64,000 nt of DNA from Pseudorhodoplanes sinuspersici (GTDB taxonomy: Bacteria > Pseudomonadota > Alphaproteobacteria > Rhizobiales > Xanthobacteraceae), in contig NZ_CP021112.1 of NCBI RefSeq assembly GCF_002119765.1, positions 434,001 through 498,000 on the forward strand, read 5' to 3'. Below are positions 17,641 through 26,389 of this stretch, piece after piece (positions within the stretch are counted from its first letter, which is position 1; each line of letters starts with the position of its first letter). The notes under the pieces are model-generated. The model was not told where the DNA came from, searched no databases, and was given only the letters and a program-made list of their open reading frames with translations. Position numbers and translations under genes: made by a program.

Positions 17641-18215
17641 TTCCGATGAAGGATGGCTGCGCGGCCGATGGAAGGAATCGCGCGCTGCTTGCTGAAATCG
17701 GAAGCTGGGCGGACCTTCGATGCGGTTTCAAAGCCCCGAAGCTTGGCATTCGCCGCCACATCCGGACGTCAGCCCGGATCCGGAAGCCCGTGCGACGCAC
17801 GGGGTCGCGGTGCGACGGCTTGGCCGGCGCCGGCGGCCCGGACTGACCTGTCAGCGGCAAGTCACTCTGCAGACATCGTGCGGCGGACCTGATCGCCCGC
17901 TGGAATCCTTCAAACGATTCCACACGAAAATCCGGATAGCCGAATGTTCAACGCATCATTGTGATCACGGCACAAATCAGCCCATCACACGCTTGATGAC
18001 GGTATCCAGACAACGAACTCTCAATGCAACGCCTAAGGACGAAGTCCCGCGAAGCGTTACCTGGATTGACTTCACCTCATTCCCGCCCGCTCTTGCAGCC
18101 TTGTACTTGCATCTACGTGCGATACCGCACCAATCAGAACGATTGAGCTTACTTGAGTGGATATTCTGGCGCTCAGTGATGGGCGAACAAACGCCTCCTG
18201 TTGAACACTGCTCTT
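17641..18215. other. Gene-free stretch after the TnpB remnant
   Basis: No convincing gene is seen. Reading frames on both strands are short or are GC-driven shadows without recognisable motifs. The composition drops from GC-rich to more balanced around 17900-18000, which probably marks the right border of the GC-rich island that begins near 16050. No terminal repeats of an insertion sequence could be identified by eye. Confidence 0.5.
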
Positions 18216-19691
18216 TTAGACAGCAAACATCTCGGATCGGGGCCATGGAATGGGCGCTCTACTTGTCGAGACGTAGTAGCTCTTCTCGGCCATATACGTT
18301 CGCATTCCCGCTATGCCGCATTCTCGTCCGTAACCACTCGCTTTGACGCCGCCGAAAGGCATGTTCACGGCTGTAATCTTGTAAGTGTTTACCCACACCA
18401 TTCCAGACCGAATTCGCCGCCCCATCCTCAGAGCCTTCGGAAAGCTTTCCGTCCATACACCACAGGCAAGCCCAAATTCGGTTGAATTCGCAAGATTGAC
18501 GAGCTGTTCCTCATCGTCAAACGGAATAACACAGGCAACGGGACCAAATATCTCTTGTTGAGCCAATGGATGATCATTCTCCACCGCGAGTACCGTCGGC
18601 TCAAAAAAGGCGCCCACGTTGTACTTCTCACCAAAAGGCCGTTTACCCCCGCAAAGAACTTCGATGGATGAGTCAGTTGAAAGCATCGCTTCGACAAGGT
18701 CGCGATGTTCGAAACTTGAAAGCGACGCAACGTCAGTGCGGGAGTCGAATGGGTCCCCAACGACCAACGTTTTAACAGCCTTTACCAAGAGCTCTACGAA
18801 CTTGTGGTAAATCGCCCGCTCGATAAACACTCGGGACCCCGCAATGCAGGATTGGCCGGCGTTGTGAAAAATTCCAGCCATCACGCCATGAAGTGCATGT
18901 TCAAGATTGGCGTCCGCGAAGACAACGTTCGGTGACTTTCCACCCAATTCAAGAACAACGGGCACTCCCCGGGCACCTGCCGCCTTGGCGATATTCCGCC
19001 CTGTCTTGGTTCCACCAGTGAACGTTATCATGTCGACGCCAGGGTGTTCCACCAATGCGCGACCAACGTCCCCTTGCCCCGTGACGACGTTCACGATACC
19101 CGGCGGGAACTCCGCTTCCAAGGCTAGACGAGCATACTCAAGGCCAATCTGGGGGGTCACTTCCGATGACTTTAAGACAACAGCATTTCCTGCAGCTAGG
19201 ATGGGCGCCAGCTTCTGCGCTTCCAGCGTGAGCGGCGAATTCCAGGGCGTGATCGCAGCCACAACACCGACAGGCTCATACTCGGTGAAGCCGAAGTACT
19301 CGCCGCGACTGGGAACAACACTTGACTCTAACGTCTCGGCCCCAGCGGCAAAGAAACGAAAGAACTCCGCAGCCGCAGTCGCCTGAGCAAGACTTTCCTT
19401 TAGAGGCTTCCCATTGTCCTTTGTCTGAATCGTCGCAAGGTGGTGGGCGTCCCGCTCAATAAGACTTGCGAACTTAGACAACAGCATTGCGCGTTTATAG
19501 CTGGGCATCTCGCGCCACGCTGGCAGTTCGAAAGCTGCGCGTGCAGCATTCACTGCATCGTCGACATCCTGGGCGGACGCTATCGCAACTTCAGCCACAA
19601 TCGATCCGTCAGTGGGGCAGATCGAAGTGAGAGCCCCCCGCCCTTCAGATCGCCACTCATCTCCAACCAAAAATGGTTTCATAGCGTTCAT
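18216..19691 (-). CDS. NAD(P)-dependent aldehyde dehydrogenase
   Basis: A 491-residue aldehyde dehydrogenase. Motifs are ITPWNSPL (about 145), KSSEVTP, FTGGTKTGRNIAKAA, LELGGKSPNVVFADA (general-base Glu), NAGQSCIAGSRVF (catalytic Cys) and EIFGPVACVIPFDDEEQ. It oxidises an aldehyde, probably an intermediate of the cluster. It lies 83 bases downstream of the amidohydrolase gene on the same strand and is likely the last gene of the operon starting with the Rieske ferredoxin. It is only distantly like the other aldehyde dehydrogenase at 32916-34412. Confidence 0.92.
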   Translation of the reverse strand: MNAMKPFLVGDEWRSEGRGALTSICPTDGSIVAEVAIASAQDVDDAVNAARAAFELPAWREMPSYKRAMLLSKFASLIERDAHHLATIQTKDNGKPLKESLAQATAAAEFFRFFAAGAETLESSVVPSRGEYFGFTEYEPVGVVAAITPWNSPLTLEAQKLAPILAAGNAVVLKSSEVTPQIGLEYARLALEAEFPPGIVNVVTGQGDVGRALVEHPGVDMITFTGGTKTGRNIAKAAGARGVPVVLELGGKSPNVVFADANLEHALHGVMAGIFHNAGQSCIAGSRVFIERAIYHKFVELLVKAVKTLVVGDPFDSRTDVASLSSFEHRDLVEAMLSTDSSIEVLCGGKRPFGEKYNVGAFFEPTVLAVENDHPLAQQEIFGPVACVIPFDDEEQLVNLANSTEFGLACGVWTESFPKALRMGRRIRSGMVWVNTYKITAVNMPFGGVKASGYGRECGIAGMRTYMAEKSYYVSTSRAPIPWPRSEMFAV

Positions 19692-19774
19692 CCGTAAACG
19701 ACAAATAATTTGAACAAGATGGCCTCATTCGCCCCGGGCACCCGAAACAGGTCCATTCTACTTGGCGTAATAGG

Positions 19775-21022
19775 CTAGTCCGCCGCCGTCTGGCGGGCGG
19801 CGAGTTTCACGTCAGAGAAGACCGGGTTAAGCTTGAATAGACGCTGAGCATTCCCGCCCAGGATATTCCGCTTTGCGTTCTCACTTAGGAAGGGCAGGTC
19901 ATAGATCGTGCTGGGAAGGTCCATGTCCCAATGCGGATAATCGGACGAGTACAGCAGTTGCGTCTCAGCTCCGATCATCTTAAATGTCGATTCCAACATC
20001 TCTATATTGCCGACCATTTCCATCGGCTGAGACGAATAGAACATCTCGCGCATGTACTCGCTCGGCTTTCGCTTCAACAGAGGCGCCTCTGACGTCCGCA
20101 TCATATATTCATTATCGAGACGTTGCATGAGAAATGGGATCCATGCCAATCCGCTCTCAATCCAAATAGTCTTCAGCTTAGGGAATCGCTCCGGCAGACC
20201 ATTGATGATCCAGTTTGTCATGTGGACCATATTGCAGAGCGTAAAACCTAAGGCGTGAACTGAAATGAACTTATTGAGTTGAGCCAGTGACTGGTCATTC
20301 CAATTGTAGATAGCATGGAACGCGAGAGGCAGATCGCGTTCCTGGAGCGCAGAATAGACCTTCATATAGGCATTGTCGTGTACTGGCCTGTTGCGATTGC
20401 CTGTCGCCATGAAGCCGATCACTCCGGTCTTCCCAGAGAACTCCTCCACCATGCGCAACGCTTCGTCTGGAGCATTAAGGGGCAGATAGAGCATGGAGCA
20501 GAGACGCGGATCCCTCGCAAGAACGACCTCGCAAAGCCACCGATTGTAGGCCCTTGCAAGGGCAACCTCGACATCGAGCTGCGGATGTGTCGACAATCCG
20601 AGCATGGGAGTAGGAAACATGCAGGCCATATCGACGCCGAGAGCATCCATCCAACGCCGCATCAGCGTAATCTCACGATGCTCCTCAGGTGGCGTCTTCT
20701 CGTTTGCTCGACCAGGATACCGAGTAATTCTTCCCGCCATGTCTTGTGAACCAACCATGTGAGGAACAAGACCGCTGCGCCCAAGTTGGCCTCGCGCAAG
20801 CCCAGCATGCTTGATAACCGGATCCTCCATAAAACGCAGAATTTCCGGCAACAAATCCGTTTCATAGTGATGCGAATCGCAATCGACGATCAAAAAGTCC
20901 TTATAGTTGCGCTGTTCCGCCTGCCGGGCCGCGTTCCTAAGGAGCTTCGTTGTGTTGAACTCTTCGACCGACGGATCGTGAAGCGTCTGATCGATCTGCC
21001 CTTTTACATCGACGTATGTCAT
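19775..21022 (-). CDS. Amidohydrolase-family metal-dependent hydrolase/decarboxylase
   Basis: A 415-residue protein of the amidohydrolase-2 (ACMSD-like) group. The N-terminal metal motif region is VDCDSHHYETDLLPE; a mid-protein CNMVHMTNWI and IWIESGLAWIPFLMQRL follow, and the terminal metal Asp is in LYSSDYPHWD. These enzymes hydrolyse C-C or C-N bonds or decarboxylate aromatic and ring-cleavage acids. The ATG at 21022 is chosen because GAGAGGAA precedes it. It lies between the small unknown gene and the aldehyde dehydrogenase, whose substrate may be its product. Confidence 0.85.
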   Translation of the reverse strand: MTYVDVKGQIDQTLHDPSVEEFNTTKLLRNAARQAEQRNYKDFLIVDCDSHHYETDLLPEILRFMEDPVIKHAGLARGQLGRSGLVPHMVGSQDMAGRITRYPGRANEKTPPEEHREITLMRRWMDALGVDMACMFPTPMLGLSTHPQLDVEVALARAYNRWLCEVVLARDPRLCSMLYLPLNAPDEALRMVEEFSGKTGVIGFMATGNRNRPVHDNAYMKVYSALQERDLPLAFHAIYNWNDQSLAQLNKFISVHALGFTLCNMVHMTNWIINGLPERFPKLKTIWIESGLAWIPFLMQRLDNEYMMRTSEAPLLKRKPSEYMREMFYSSQPMEMVGNIEMLESTFKMIGAETQLLYSSDYPHWDMDLPSTIYDLPFLSENAKRNILGGNAQRLFKLNPVFSDVKLAARQTAAD

Positions 21023-21079
21023 AGCAATTCCTCTCTTATCGTTCTTCTCGGCGAGCAAGCGGCCTCGCCAATACAGCTA

Positions 21080-21367
21080 CTAAGTGGCTCGCTGACCCTT
21101 TACGGACTGCCACATGCTCAATTCAAAGATTCCTACATTCACCGCTTCAAGCATCGCTGTCGCAGTTATGGCAACATCGGTCGCCGTAACCGCATTGGGG
21201 GTGAATGGAGCCAAGCCGCCGCCGCGTTCTACGCGTGCAGCGTAAGCTCGAACGGCGCTAGTAAGAATCGTCTGCAACGCCGCATCCGAAATCATATCGA
21301 CCGGCCCCGCGACAACCGCATTCAGAATACCAGCTGCTTCCTGGAGCGTTGTCTCAGACACGGACAT
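21080..21367 (-). CDS. Small hypothetical protein between Rieske ferredoxin and amidohydrolase
   Basis: A 95-residue protein, alpha-helical and Ala-rich (TTLQEAAGILNAVVAGPVDM, AALQTILTSAVRAYAARVE), with no signal peptide, Cys cluster or recognised domain. The ATG at 21367 overlaps the end of the Rieske ferredoxin gene by 14 bases, a sign of translational coupling; ATGs at 21379 and 21397 are alternatives. Position between a ferredoxin and a hydrolase suggests an accessory subunit or a small pathway protein, but no function can be assigned. Confidence 0.7.
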   Translation of the reverse strand: MSVSETTLQEAAGILNAVVAGPVDMISDAALQTILTSAVRAYAARVERGGGLAPFTPNAVTATDVAITATAMLEAVNVGIFELSMWQSVKGQRAT

Positions 21368-21716
21368 AGACGCAACCATCGCGCTCGATCGTATCATACC
21401 GCTTTAGACGGATAGTCGAGTCGCCAACGCATTCGCCCGTCGCAAGCCGATATTCATATCCATGCCACGGACATACAAAGTGCGGCTCATTTTCGTCGAA
21501 ATCATTACGCTTGAAGGCTTGATCTGCATCCAAAACTGCGACGACACGAGGAATAATCATTCCTTCGCAGGCGGGTCCGCCTTGATGCGGGCAAAGATTC
21601 TTATAAGCAACGAAGCCATCTTTGTATCGGAAAACACCGATCTCAACATTATCAACCGTGATGATTCGTGAGCCTGATTTCAACTCATCGGCACGACACA
21701 CAAGAACTTCAGCCAT
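21354..21716 (-). CDS. Rieske [2Fe-2S] ferredoxin
   Basis: A 120-residue Rieske protein. The cluster ligands are visible as NLCPHQGGPACEG and HFVCPWHGYEYRLATGE, the C-x-H...C-x2-H pattern. Length and the closing GCVYVRV fit Rieske ferredoxins that feed oxygenases. The ATG at 21716 follows GGAGAGGAAG; the open frame extends 48 codons further without support. It probably heads a four-gene operon (ferredoxin, small protein, amidohydrolase, aldehyde dehydrogenase) with a MarR-type palindrome about 200 bases upstream. No oxygenase is adjacent; it may serve one elsewhere. Confidence 0.88.
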   Translation of the reverse strand: MAEVLVCRADELKSGSRIITVDNVEIGVFRYKDGFVAYKNLCPHQGGPACEGMIIPRVVAVLDADQAFKRNDFDENEPHFVCPWHGYEYRLATGECVGDSTIRLKRYDTIERDGCVYVRV

Positions 21717-21914
21717 CTTCCTCTCCGGTTCTAAATCACTTTTGGGGTGGAGCGTCGGCGGCCGACCTTCGGGAGATCGATCCGATGTCGGCCAGGCAGC
21801 CTTGGTCAGGAGCGCCGCTTCATCATGGATGTTAGTCCATGGAATATCGTCGTCTCGCACAACCGCACTCCTCCCCGCGGCCTGCCCCCAACGGGCGCCG
21901 GCCGGACCAATTAT

Positions 21915-21933
21915 TAATTAGTTATCTAACTAA
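21915..21933. promoter_or_regulatory. Second-type MarR operator upstream of the Rieske ferredoxin operon
   Basis: TTAGTTATCTAACTAA (21918-21933) is a perfect palindrome with seven-base arms around TC. Including three bases to the left it matches the reverse complement of the site at 24641-24658 at 16 of 18 positions. It lies between the ferredoxin operon (minus) and the MarR gene at 22167 (plus), where that protein could control both. The rest of the gap 21717-22166 contains no clear gene. Confidence 0.65.
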
Positions 21934-22166
21934 ACATTCCTTAGCCTCATGCTGTCAAGAAATATTCTTATTCGTCAGTTTAAAGGTGAACTGACATCCT
22001 CACTTCCCACGCGGCTCACCCGAAACGCCATTGTGTCGATCGGCGCGGTGCTTTCGAATGAACAAAGCAATGCACCAGTCATGAGAGCACGGGCGATTGA
22101 CCGCAAGTTTGCTCACCTATAGGTTGGTCAAGCACTTTTTATTGTTCTCGATCTGGAGCATTTCAT

Positions 22167-22751
22167 TTGCCGAGACGGCCAACGAGTCCTCGCCTAAAAA
22201 ATGCTCGTGCGAACTTGGAATCTAGAACGAAAGAGTTTGCGACCCGAGATCGTCAAGGATCGAGCGATCTGCAAGCGATACGTGATCCTCTGCATGACAA
22301 TATCCCTCTGCTGCTTCGTCGGACATCACGCTATTTTCGTTTGGCGATGCAAGAACAGATGCGTCCGAAGGGTCTGGGCTATTCGCATTGGATCTTCCTT
22401 CGATCTCTTTGGATTGAGGATGAGATTACGCAGCGCGAACTTTGCAAGCGCATCGGCTCTACAGAACCCGCCGCGGTGATCGCGCTTTCTCAGTTGGAAC
22501 GAACTGGGTATATTCAGCGCACACGAAACAAGACTGACATGCGACAAATTCTCCTGTCGGTTACGCCAAAGGGTACACAGCTCCGCGACGAACTTCTCCC
22601 GTTTGCTTTTGAGCTAATCAAATGGGGCATCAAAGACATCCCTAAAAGCGAGCTAGAGACCTTCAAATCCGTGCTTAAGCGGATTGAAGGCAATATGGCA
22701 TTAGTGTTTGGTCGGCAGGTAGAAATACCCCAAGGGAACCTAGACGATTGA
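22167..22751 (+). CDS. MarR-family transcriptional regulator
   Basis: A 194-residue MarR protein. The winged helix-turn-helix is at about 85-150: ITQRELCKRIGSTEPAAVIA (recognition helix) then RTRNKTDMRQILLSVTPKG (beta wing). A TTG start at 22167 follows a GGAG ribosome site. It resembles the MarR protein at 25773-26303 (shared TQREL, TEP, LER/MERSG, DR wing). It is divergent from the Rieske ferredoxin operon and convergent with the ThDP enzyme, both of which have a TTAGTTATCTAA palindrome upstream. Confidence 0.88.
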   Translation: MPRRPTSPRLKNARANLESRTKEFATRDRQGSSDLQAIRDPLHDNIPLLLRRTSRYFRLAMQEQMRPKGLGYSHWIFLRSLWIEDEITQRELCKRIGSTEPAAVIALSQLERTGYIQRTRNKTDMRQILLSVTPKGTQLRDELLPFAFELIKWGIKDIPKSELETFKSVLKRIEGNMALVFGRQVEIPQGNLDD

Positions 22752-22791
22752 GTTCCTCACCAGCCGATGATCTGCGTGAACTTAGCCACTC

Positions 22792-24531
22792 TCACCTTAG
22801 AGTTTGCGCGCTGCCCAACTCCGGCATCTCGATGTTCAACACGGCACATTTCCCGCCAAGCACATAGCGCTTTGCCTCAAGGAGCGCGTCGCGAAGTTCG
22901 CTAGTGACGAGAACCCGTTTCGAATACCCATCTACTAAGTTCGCTGCTTCTTCGTATTTTGAACCTGTGATATTCACCCCAAAATAGCTTTGATCCATCA
23001 TCGAAACCCCGCTTGGGTAGAATCGATCATGAAAATACTGCATTGCAGAATACTTTGAATTGTTCAGCACGATGACAAGCACCGGCAGCTTGTGCTCTTC
23101 CGCAAAGGCCAGCGCGGGTATGATCGGATTGTACATGAACGTGCCGTCTCCGACGAGAAAGACAACAAATCGTTCACGGAGCGCAAGCTTAACCCCTAAC
23201 GCGTAGCCAACTCCTTGACCCAAGCCGCTTGGGGCTCTGAAAAAGGTTTGAGGGTCACGCCAATTCAGATGCGCGCGCAAAGCATTGGAGTGCATAATGG
23301 TCTCATCAACGTAGGCACTCTCTTGCGGCAAACATTCTCGCATCGCCTTCGCCAGAGCAGGAACGGATATTATTTCGCTTTGTTCCGCTTCTGCTTCTGC
23401 CGCGGCCAGAACCTCAAGATTGCTTCTGTGCCTGTCGGCCCACAGCCTTGTTCGTTGCTCTTTCGCCCTCGTCTGCAACCCGGCGCGCTGAACGGATTGG
23501 CTCAGCAACTTCAGAATCGACGCCACGTCACCTTCGAGATATCGGTCCGCGTACATCGTTTGGTAGACCATATGATTTTTAAGCGAATTCTCCGCTACTG
23601 ATACAACAGTAGCGCCTTTTGGCGTATTGCTCGGAGGGTACCATGGCGCTCGACATTCGACTAAAAGACAGAGGTCAATTTCGTCTAAGAAAGGCCTCAC
23701 ATCCTGCCCAGCGTAAAGAGGATTAGATTTCGGAAAGTTGCCGAAAAATGCTCCCTGCCCCTCAACAACTGGAATCCCGGCTCCTATCGCCAACTCTTGT
23801 AACGCCTCAAAGGCCTCGTTATGGGCACCCAGATTTTCAACATATATTATCGGCGACTTCGCCTCGACAATCAGCTTCGCTACACTCTCGATATCAGCTT
23901 CTAGTGGTTGCACCTTAGGACTCGCTGCGACCGCGGTTCGGTGAGGTGGATTTTTCCAGTCCTCAAGTAGCGTTTCCATTGATACACAAAGGTAGGTAGG
24001 ACCTTTAGGCTGGCGTTGGGCCAATTCCGCGGCTCGCACAACGCTTTGATAGAGAGTTGCGCTATTTGGAACCTGTTGCGCCCATTTGGTGATGGGCTCC
24101 GCCAATCTTTGGTTGCCACCAACAACGCTGAGATTCCGATACCATTGCGAGCCCGGATCGAACGAGGTCTCACCAAAGCCCAATGCCTCTCCTGACATAA
24201 TCAGCATGGGAATTTCCATTGCGCGGCACGCATTTATGGCCATGGCCCCTTGAAGAAGCCCTGCACCAGCGTGCAAAACAACGACCTGAATTCGGCCGGT
24301 TATTTGCGTGTATGCCGCAGCCATAGTGACTGCCAAAATTTCATGACCGCAGTCCAAGTAGATTGGACCGTCAGTTTCATTCCTTTTTTGGCGAGCAAGC
24401 GCTTCCCAAAGTGATGGCCACTCAGAACCGGGGGAAGAAATAATATAATCGATGCCGATGTTCCGAAATGCCTCAAGAACCGCCTCTCCGCCATCGGGAT
24501 AGTTTGTGGTTCTCAGAATATCAGAGGTCAT
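22792..24531 (-). CDS. Thiamine-diphosphate-dependent 2-oxoacid enzyme
   Basis: A 579-residue enzyme of the acetolactate synthase/benzoylformate decarboxylase superfamily. The N-terminal domain has ISSPGSEWP and the activating Glu in DCGHEILAVTMAAAY; the C-terminal ThDP motif is GDGTFMYNPIIPALAFAEEH...VLNN. It likely decarboxylates or ligates a 2-oxoacid. The ATG at 24531 is chosen for a GGAAGAG upstream; a further ATG ten codons earlier lacks one. Upstream lie an unusually stable hairpin (24602-24630) and a MarR-type palindrome (24641-24658), so repression by the adjacent MarR protein is likely. Confidence 0.87.
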   Translation of the reverse strand: MTSDILRTTNYPDGGEAVLEAFRNIGIDYIISSPGSEWPSLWEALARQKRNETDGPIYLDCGHEILAVTMAAAYTQITGRIQVVVLHAGAGLLQGAMAINACRAMEIPMLIMSGEALGFGETSFDPGSQWYRNLSVVGGNQRLAEPITKWAQQVPNSATLYQSVVRAAELAQRQPKGPTYLCVSMETLLEDWKNPPHRTAVAASPKVQPLEADIESVAKLIVEAKSPIIYVENLGAHNEAFEALQELAIGAGIPVVEGQGAFFGNFPKSNPLYAGQDVRPFLDEIDLCLLVECRAPWYPPSNTPKGATVVSVAENSLKNHMVYQTMYADRYLEGDVASILKLLSQSVQRAGLQTRAKEQRTRLWADRHRSNLEVLAAAEAEAEQSEIISVPALAKAMRECLPQESAYVDETIMHSNALRAHLNWRDPQTFFRAPSGLGQGVGYALGVKLALRERFVVFLVGDGTFMYNPIIPALAFAEEHKLPVLVIVLNNSKYSAMQYFHDRFYPSGVSMMDQSYFGVNITGSKYEEAANLVDGYSKRVLVTSELRDALLEAKRYVLGGKCAVLNIEMPELGSAQTLR

Positions 24532-24601
24532 GAGCGCTTCTCTTCCCCGCTCGGTGAGCATGGCGCCGTGAACCCAGCACCCTCAATTTCCGAAGCTTTT
24601 C

Positions 24602-24630
24602 CCCCTTGGCGCAAGTCTTGCGCCAAGGGG
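24602..24630. repeat. Perfect 14-base inverted repeat in the leader of the ThDP gene
   Basis: Arms CCCCTTGGCGCAAG and CTTGCGCCAAGGGG are separated by a single T, so as RNA it would make a stem of about 13 pairs with a three-base loop. It lies between the operator at 24641-24658 and the ThDP gene start at 24531, so it would be in that gene's 5' untranslated RNA. No T-run follows on the minus strand, so it is not a standard terminator. It could be an RNA control element, a second protein site or a mobile repeat. Confidence 0.6.
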
Positions 24631-24640
24631 TCGAATTGAT

Positions 24641-24658
24641 TAATTAGATAACTAATTA
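24641..24658. promoter_or_regulatory. Second-type MarR operator TAATTAGATAACTAATTA
   Basis: A perfect palindrome with seven-base arms TAATTAG/CTAATTA around ATAA. Its reverse complement contains TTAGTTATCTAA, identical to the core of the site at 21918-21933. It lies between the divergent ThDP gene (110 bases) and arylformamidase-like hydrolase gene (118 bases), so both may be controlled. Confidence 0.65.
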
Positions 24659-24776
24659 TCTGTGCGCCATTGAGACGTCAAGGCGTATGGCCCTGAGGTT
24701 GCGGCAGCCGAAAAGCGGCTGCACCGGCCCCTTCAAAGCTAGGCGCGAATATGACGCGCCAGATGGACAGACACTA

Positions 24777-25634
24777 ATGACGATCGACAATAACGCAGCC
24801 TACAATAACCGGGCGCACGTGCCCGAACTCCCGCAAATCATTGCGCAATGGGAAAAGGACGCCGCAACCTATCGCAACGCTATGTCCAGGCAGGGACGGG
24901 CTGAACTTGACGTACGCTATGGCTCAACCAGCCGACAGATTGTTGATCTTTTTCACGGTGAGAATGACGCGCCGTGGGCCATCTTCATTCATGGCGGCTA
25001 TTGGCGGGCCCTCAGCCCGAAGGAACATAGCCATCTTGCTCGCGGGCTGACTGAGCGCGGAATTAATGTCGCGATGGCCGGGTACGACCTTAGCCCGCAA
25101 GTAACCCTCGCCGAAATCATTGAACAAATGCGCGCTGCGACACTGTTTTTGTGGAAGCGATTCGCCCGGCACATGACGGTGTATGGCCACTCCGCCGGCG
25201 GTCATCTAACGGCTTGCGTGATGGCAACTGACTGGACCAAGCTCGACGCAGGTGCGCCGCGTGATCTTTTGCCGACCGGTCTGGCCATCTCGGGTGTGTT
25301 TGACCTCACACCATTGGTCCACACCGACATGAACGCCGATTACAAGCTGGACAATGCCGGCGCGCGCGCATCATCACCGCTGTTCTGGCCAGCACCGACA
25401 GGCAAGACGCTCGATGTGATCGTCGGAGCCGCCGAATTGCCAGAATTCGTACGGCAATCGAAAGCGATTGCCGACACATGGGGCGCCGAAGGCGTGAAAA
25501 CCAGCTACGAAGCTGTGCCGGGCAAACACCACTTCAATGTCATCGCGGATCTAGCCGAGCCCAAAAGCGCCATGGTCGAGCGGCTCGTCACCCTCTGCAG
25601 AAGACAAAAGCAGCAGATTGATGATCCTGGGTGA
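24777..25634 (+). CDS. Alpha/beta hydrolase, arylformamidase-like
   Basis: A 285-residue alpha/beta hydrolase with the HGGYWRAL motif (oxyanion hole, about 77-84) and nucleophile elbow GHSAGGHLTA (about 137-146), both typical of kynurenine-formamidase-like enzymes; Asp and His are in a segment near DVIVGAAELPEF and GKHHFNVI. The ATG at 24777 is the first with family alignment (MTIDNNAAYNNRAHVPE). Members hydrolyse N-formyl or simple esters. With two luciferase-like monooxygenases and an amidohydrolase in the cluster, a formamide or amide from an N-heterocycle is a possible substrate; this is inference. Confidence 0.82.
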   Translation: MTIDNNAAYNNRAHVPELPQIIAQWEKDAATYRNAMSRQGRAELDVRYGSTSRQIVDLFHGENDAPWAIFIHGGYWRALSPKEHSHLARGLTERGINVAMAGYDLSPQVTLAEIIEQMRAATLFLWKRFARHMTVYGHSAGGHLTACVMATDWTKLDAGAPRDLLPTGLAISGVFDLTPLVHTDMNADYKLDNAGARASSPLFWPAPTGKTLDVIVGAAELPEFVRQSKAIADTWGAEGVKTSYEAVPGKHHFNVIADLAEPKSAMVERLVTLCRRQKQQIDDPG

Positions 25635-25772
25635 GCATCAATAGAACTGCCGCCGGCACCCGCGAAACGACTATTCCAGGAAACATCATGGGACGATGTT
25701 GCTGGGTAATGGCGCGTCTTTAACAGAAAGCGAAAGCGAGGCCAGGGTACAGACGTCTGAACGACGCTATGG

Positions 25773-26303
25773 CTAAATCAATCGTGTTTCATCAAGTTGA
25801 GACAAGCTGGCTTGGATATTTCGCTGAACATCTGCAAGCGCAGCCAGCAAACTCTTTGTCTCGGCAGCAGAAAACCCATGGACTGCCGTCGCTACCACAG
25901 ACCGCGCAAGAGGCATCAATTCGCTTTTCAAGTCCCGTCCTTTCGGACTGAGATAGACATGCATACGACGGCGATCATTCTTGTTTTGCGCTCGTCGAAT
26001 GAGACCACTGCGCTCCATACTTAAGATTGCGGTCAGAGTAGTGGGCTCCGTTGTGCCCACCCGTCTTGATAACTCCCGCTGGGTTAGCCCGTCCTCGTTC
26101 CAAAGGGCGCGCAGGAAATACCACATCCCAAGGCTGACGCCGTAGGGTTCGATTTTAAGCTGTAAGAAACGCTGCAAGGCTCGGTGGGTGGCGCGAACCT
26201 GGTACCCTACGCTCTCCTCGAAAGGTAAATCGATCTCGGCCGACATTTTCACACGAGTTTGGCGCGGCTGGACTTTTTTCTTCGTTCCTTGACTGCCAGT
26301 CAC
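25773..26303 (-). CDS. MarR-family transcriptional regulator
   Basis: A 176-residue MarR protein. The DNA-binding domain is at about 60-130: TQRELSRRVGTTEPTTLTAI, then MERSGLIRRAQNKNDRRRMH, YLSPKG. The GTG at 26303 is chosen because AAGGAG lies eight bases upstream and a promoter (TATAAT at 26360-26365) would start transcription near 26350, ruling out the longer frame. Its closest neighbour is the reductase operon at 26720, whose promoter carries ACTTAGTATTCTAAGT. It is the best candidate to bind this site type across the window. Confidence 0.85.
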   Translation of the reverse strand: MTGSQGTKKKVQPRQTRVKMSAEIDLPFEESVGYQVRATHRALQRFLQLKIEPYGVSLGMWYFLRALWNEDGLTQRELSRRVGTTEPTTLTAILSMERSGLIRRAQNKNDRRRMHVYLSPKGRDLKSELMPLARSVVATAVHGFSAAETKSLLAALADVQRNIQASLSQLDETRLI

Positions 26304-26359
26304 CTCGTTAGCTCCTTTGCAACCCATCCGCGGAATCGTATTTCGGACACCCACGTGCA

Positions 26360-26389
26360 ATTATAGGATAATGGTCCTTGTTTGAGCAA
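26360..26389 (-). promoter_or_regulatory. Probable sigma70 promoter of the MarR gene
   Basis: On the minus strand, -10 TATAAT (26365-26360) matches consensus exactly and -35 TTGCTC (26389-26384) partly, with an 18-base spacer. It drives the MarR gene starting at 26303. Short symmetric elements (AGGA-N6-TCCT) overlap the spacer and could allow autoregulation. Confidence 0.5.

Noticed and set aside
17105-17923. A 272-codon minus-strand frame
   Set aside because: No recognisable motif, Arg/Pro/Ser-rich; the opposite strand carries the TnpB-like pieces. Treated as a shadow.
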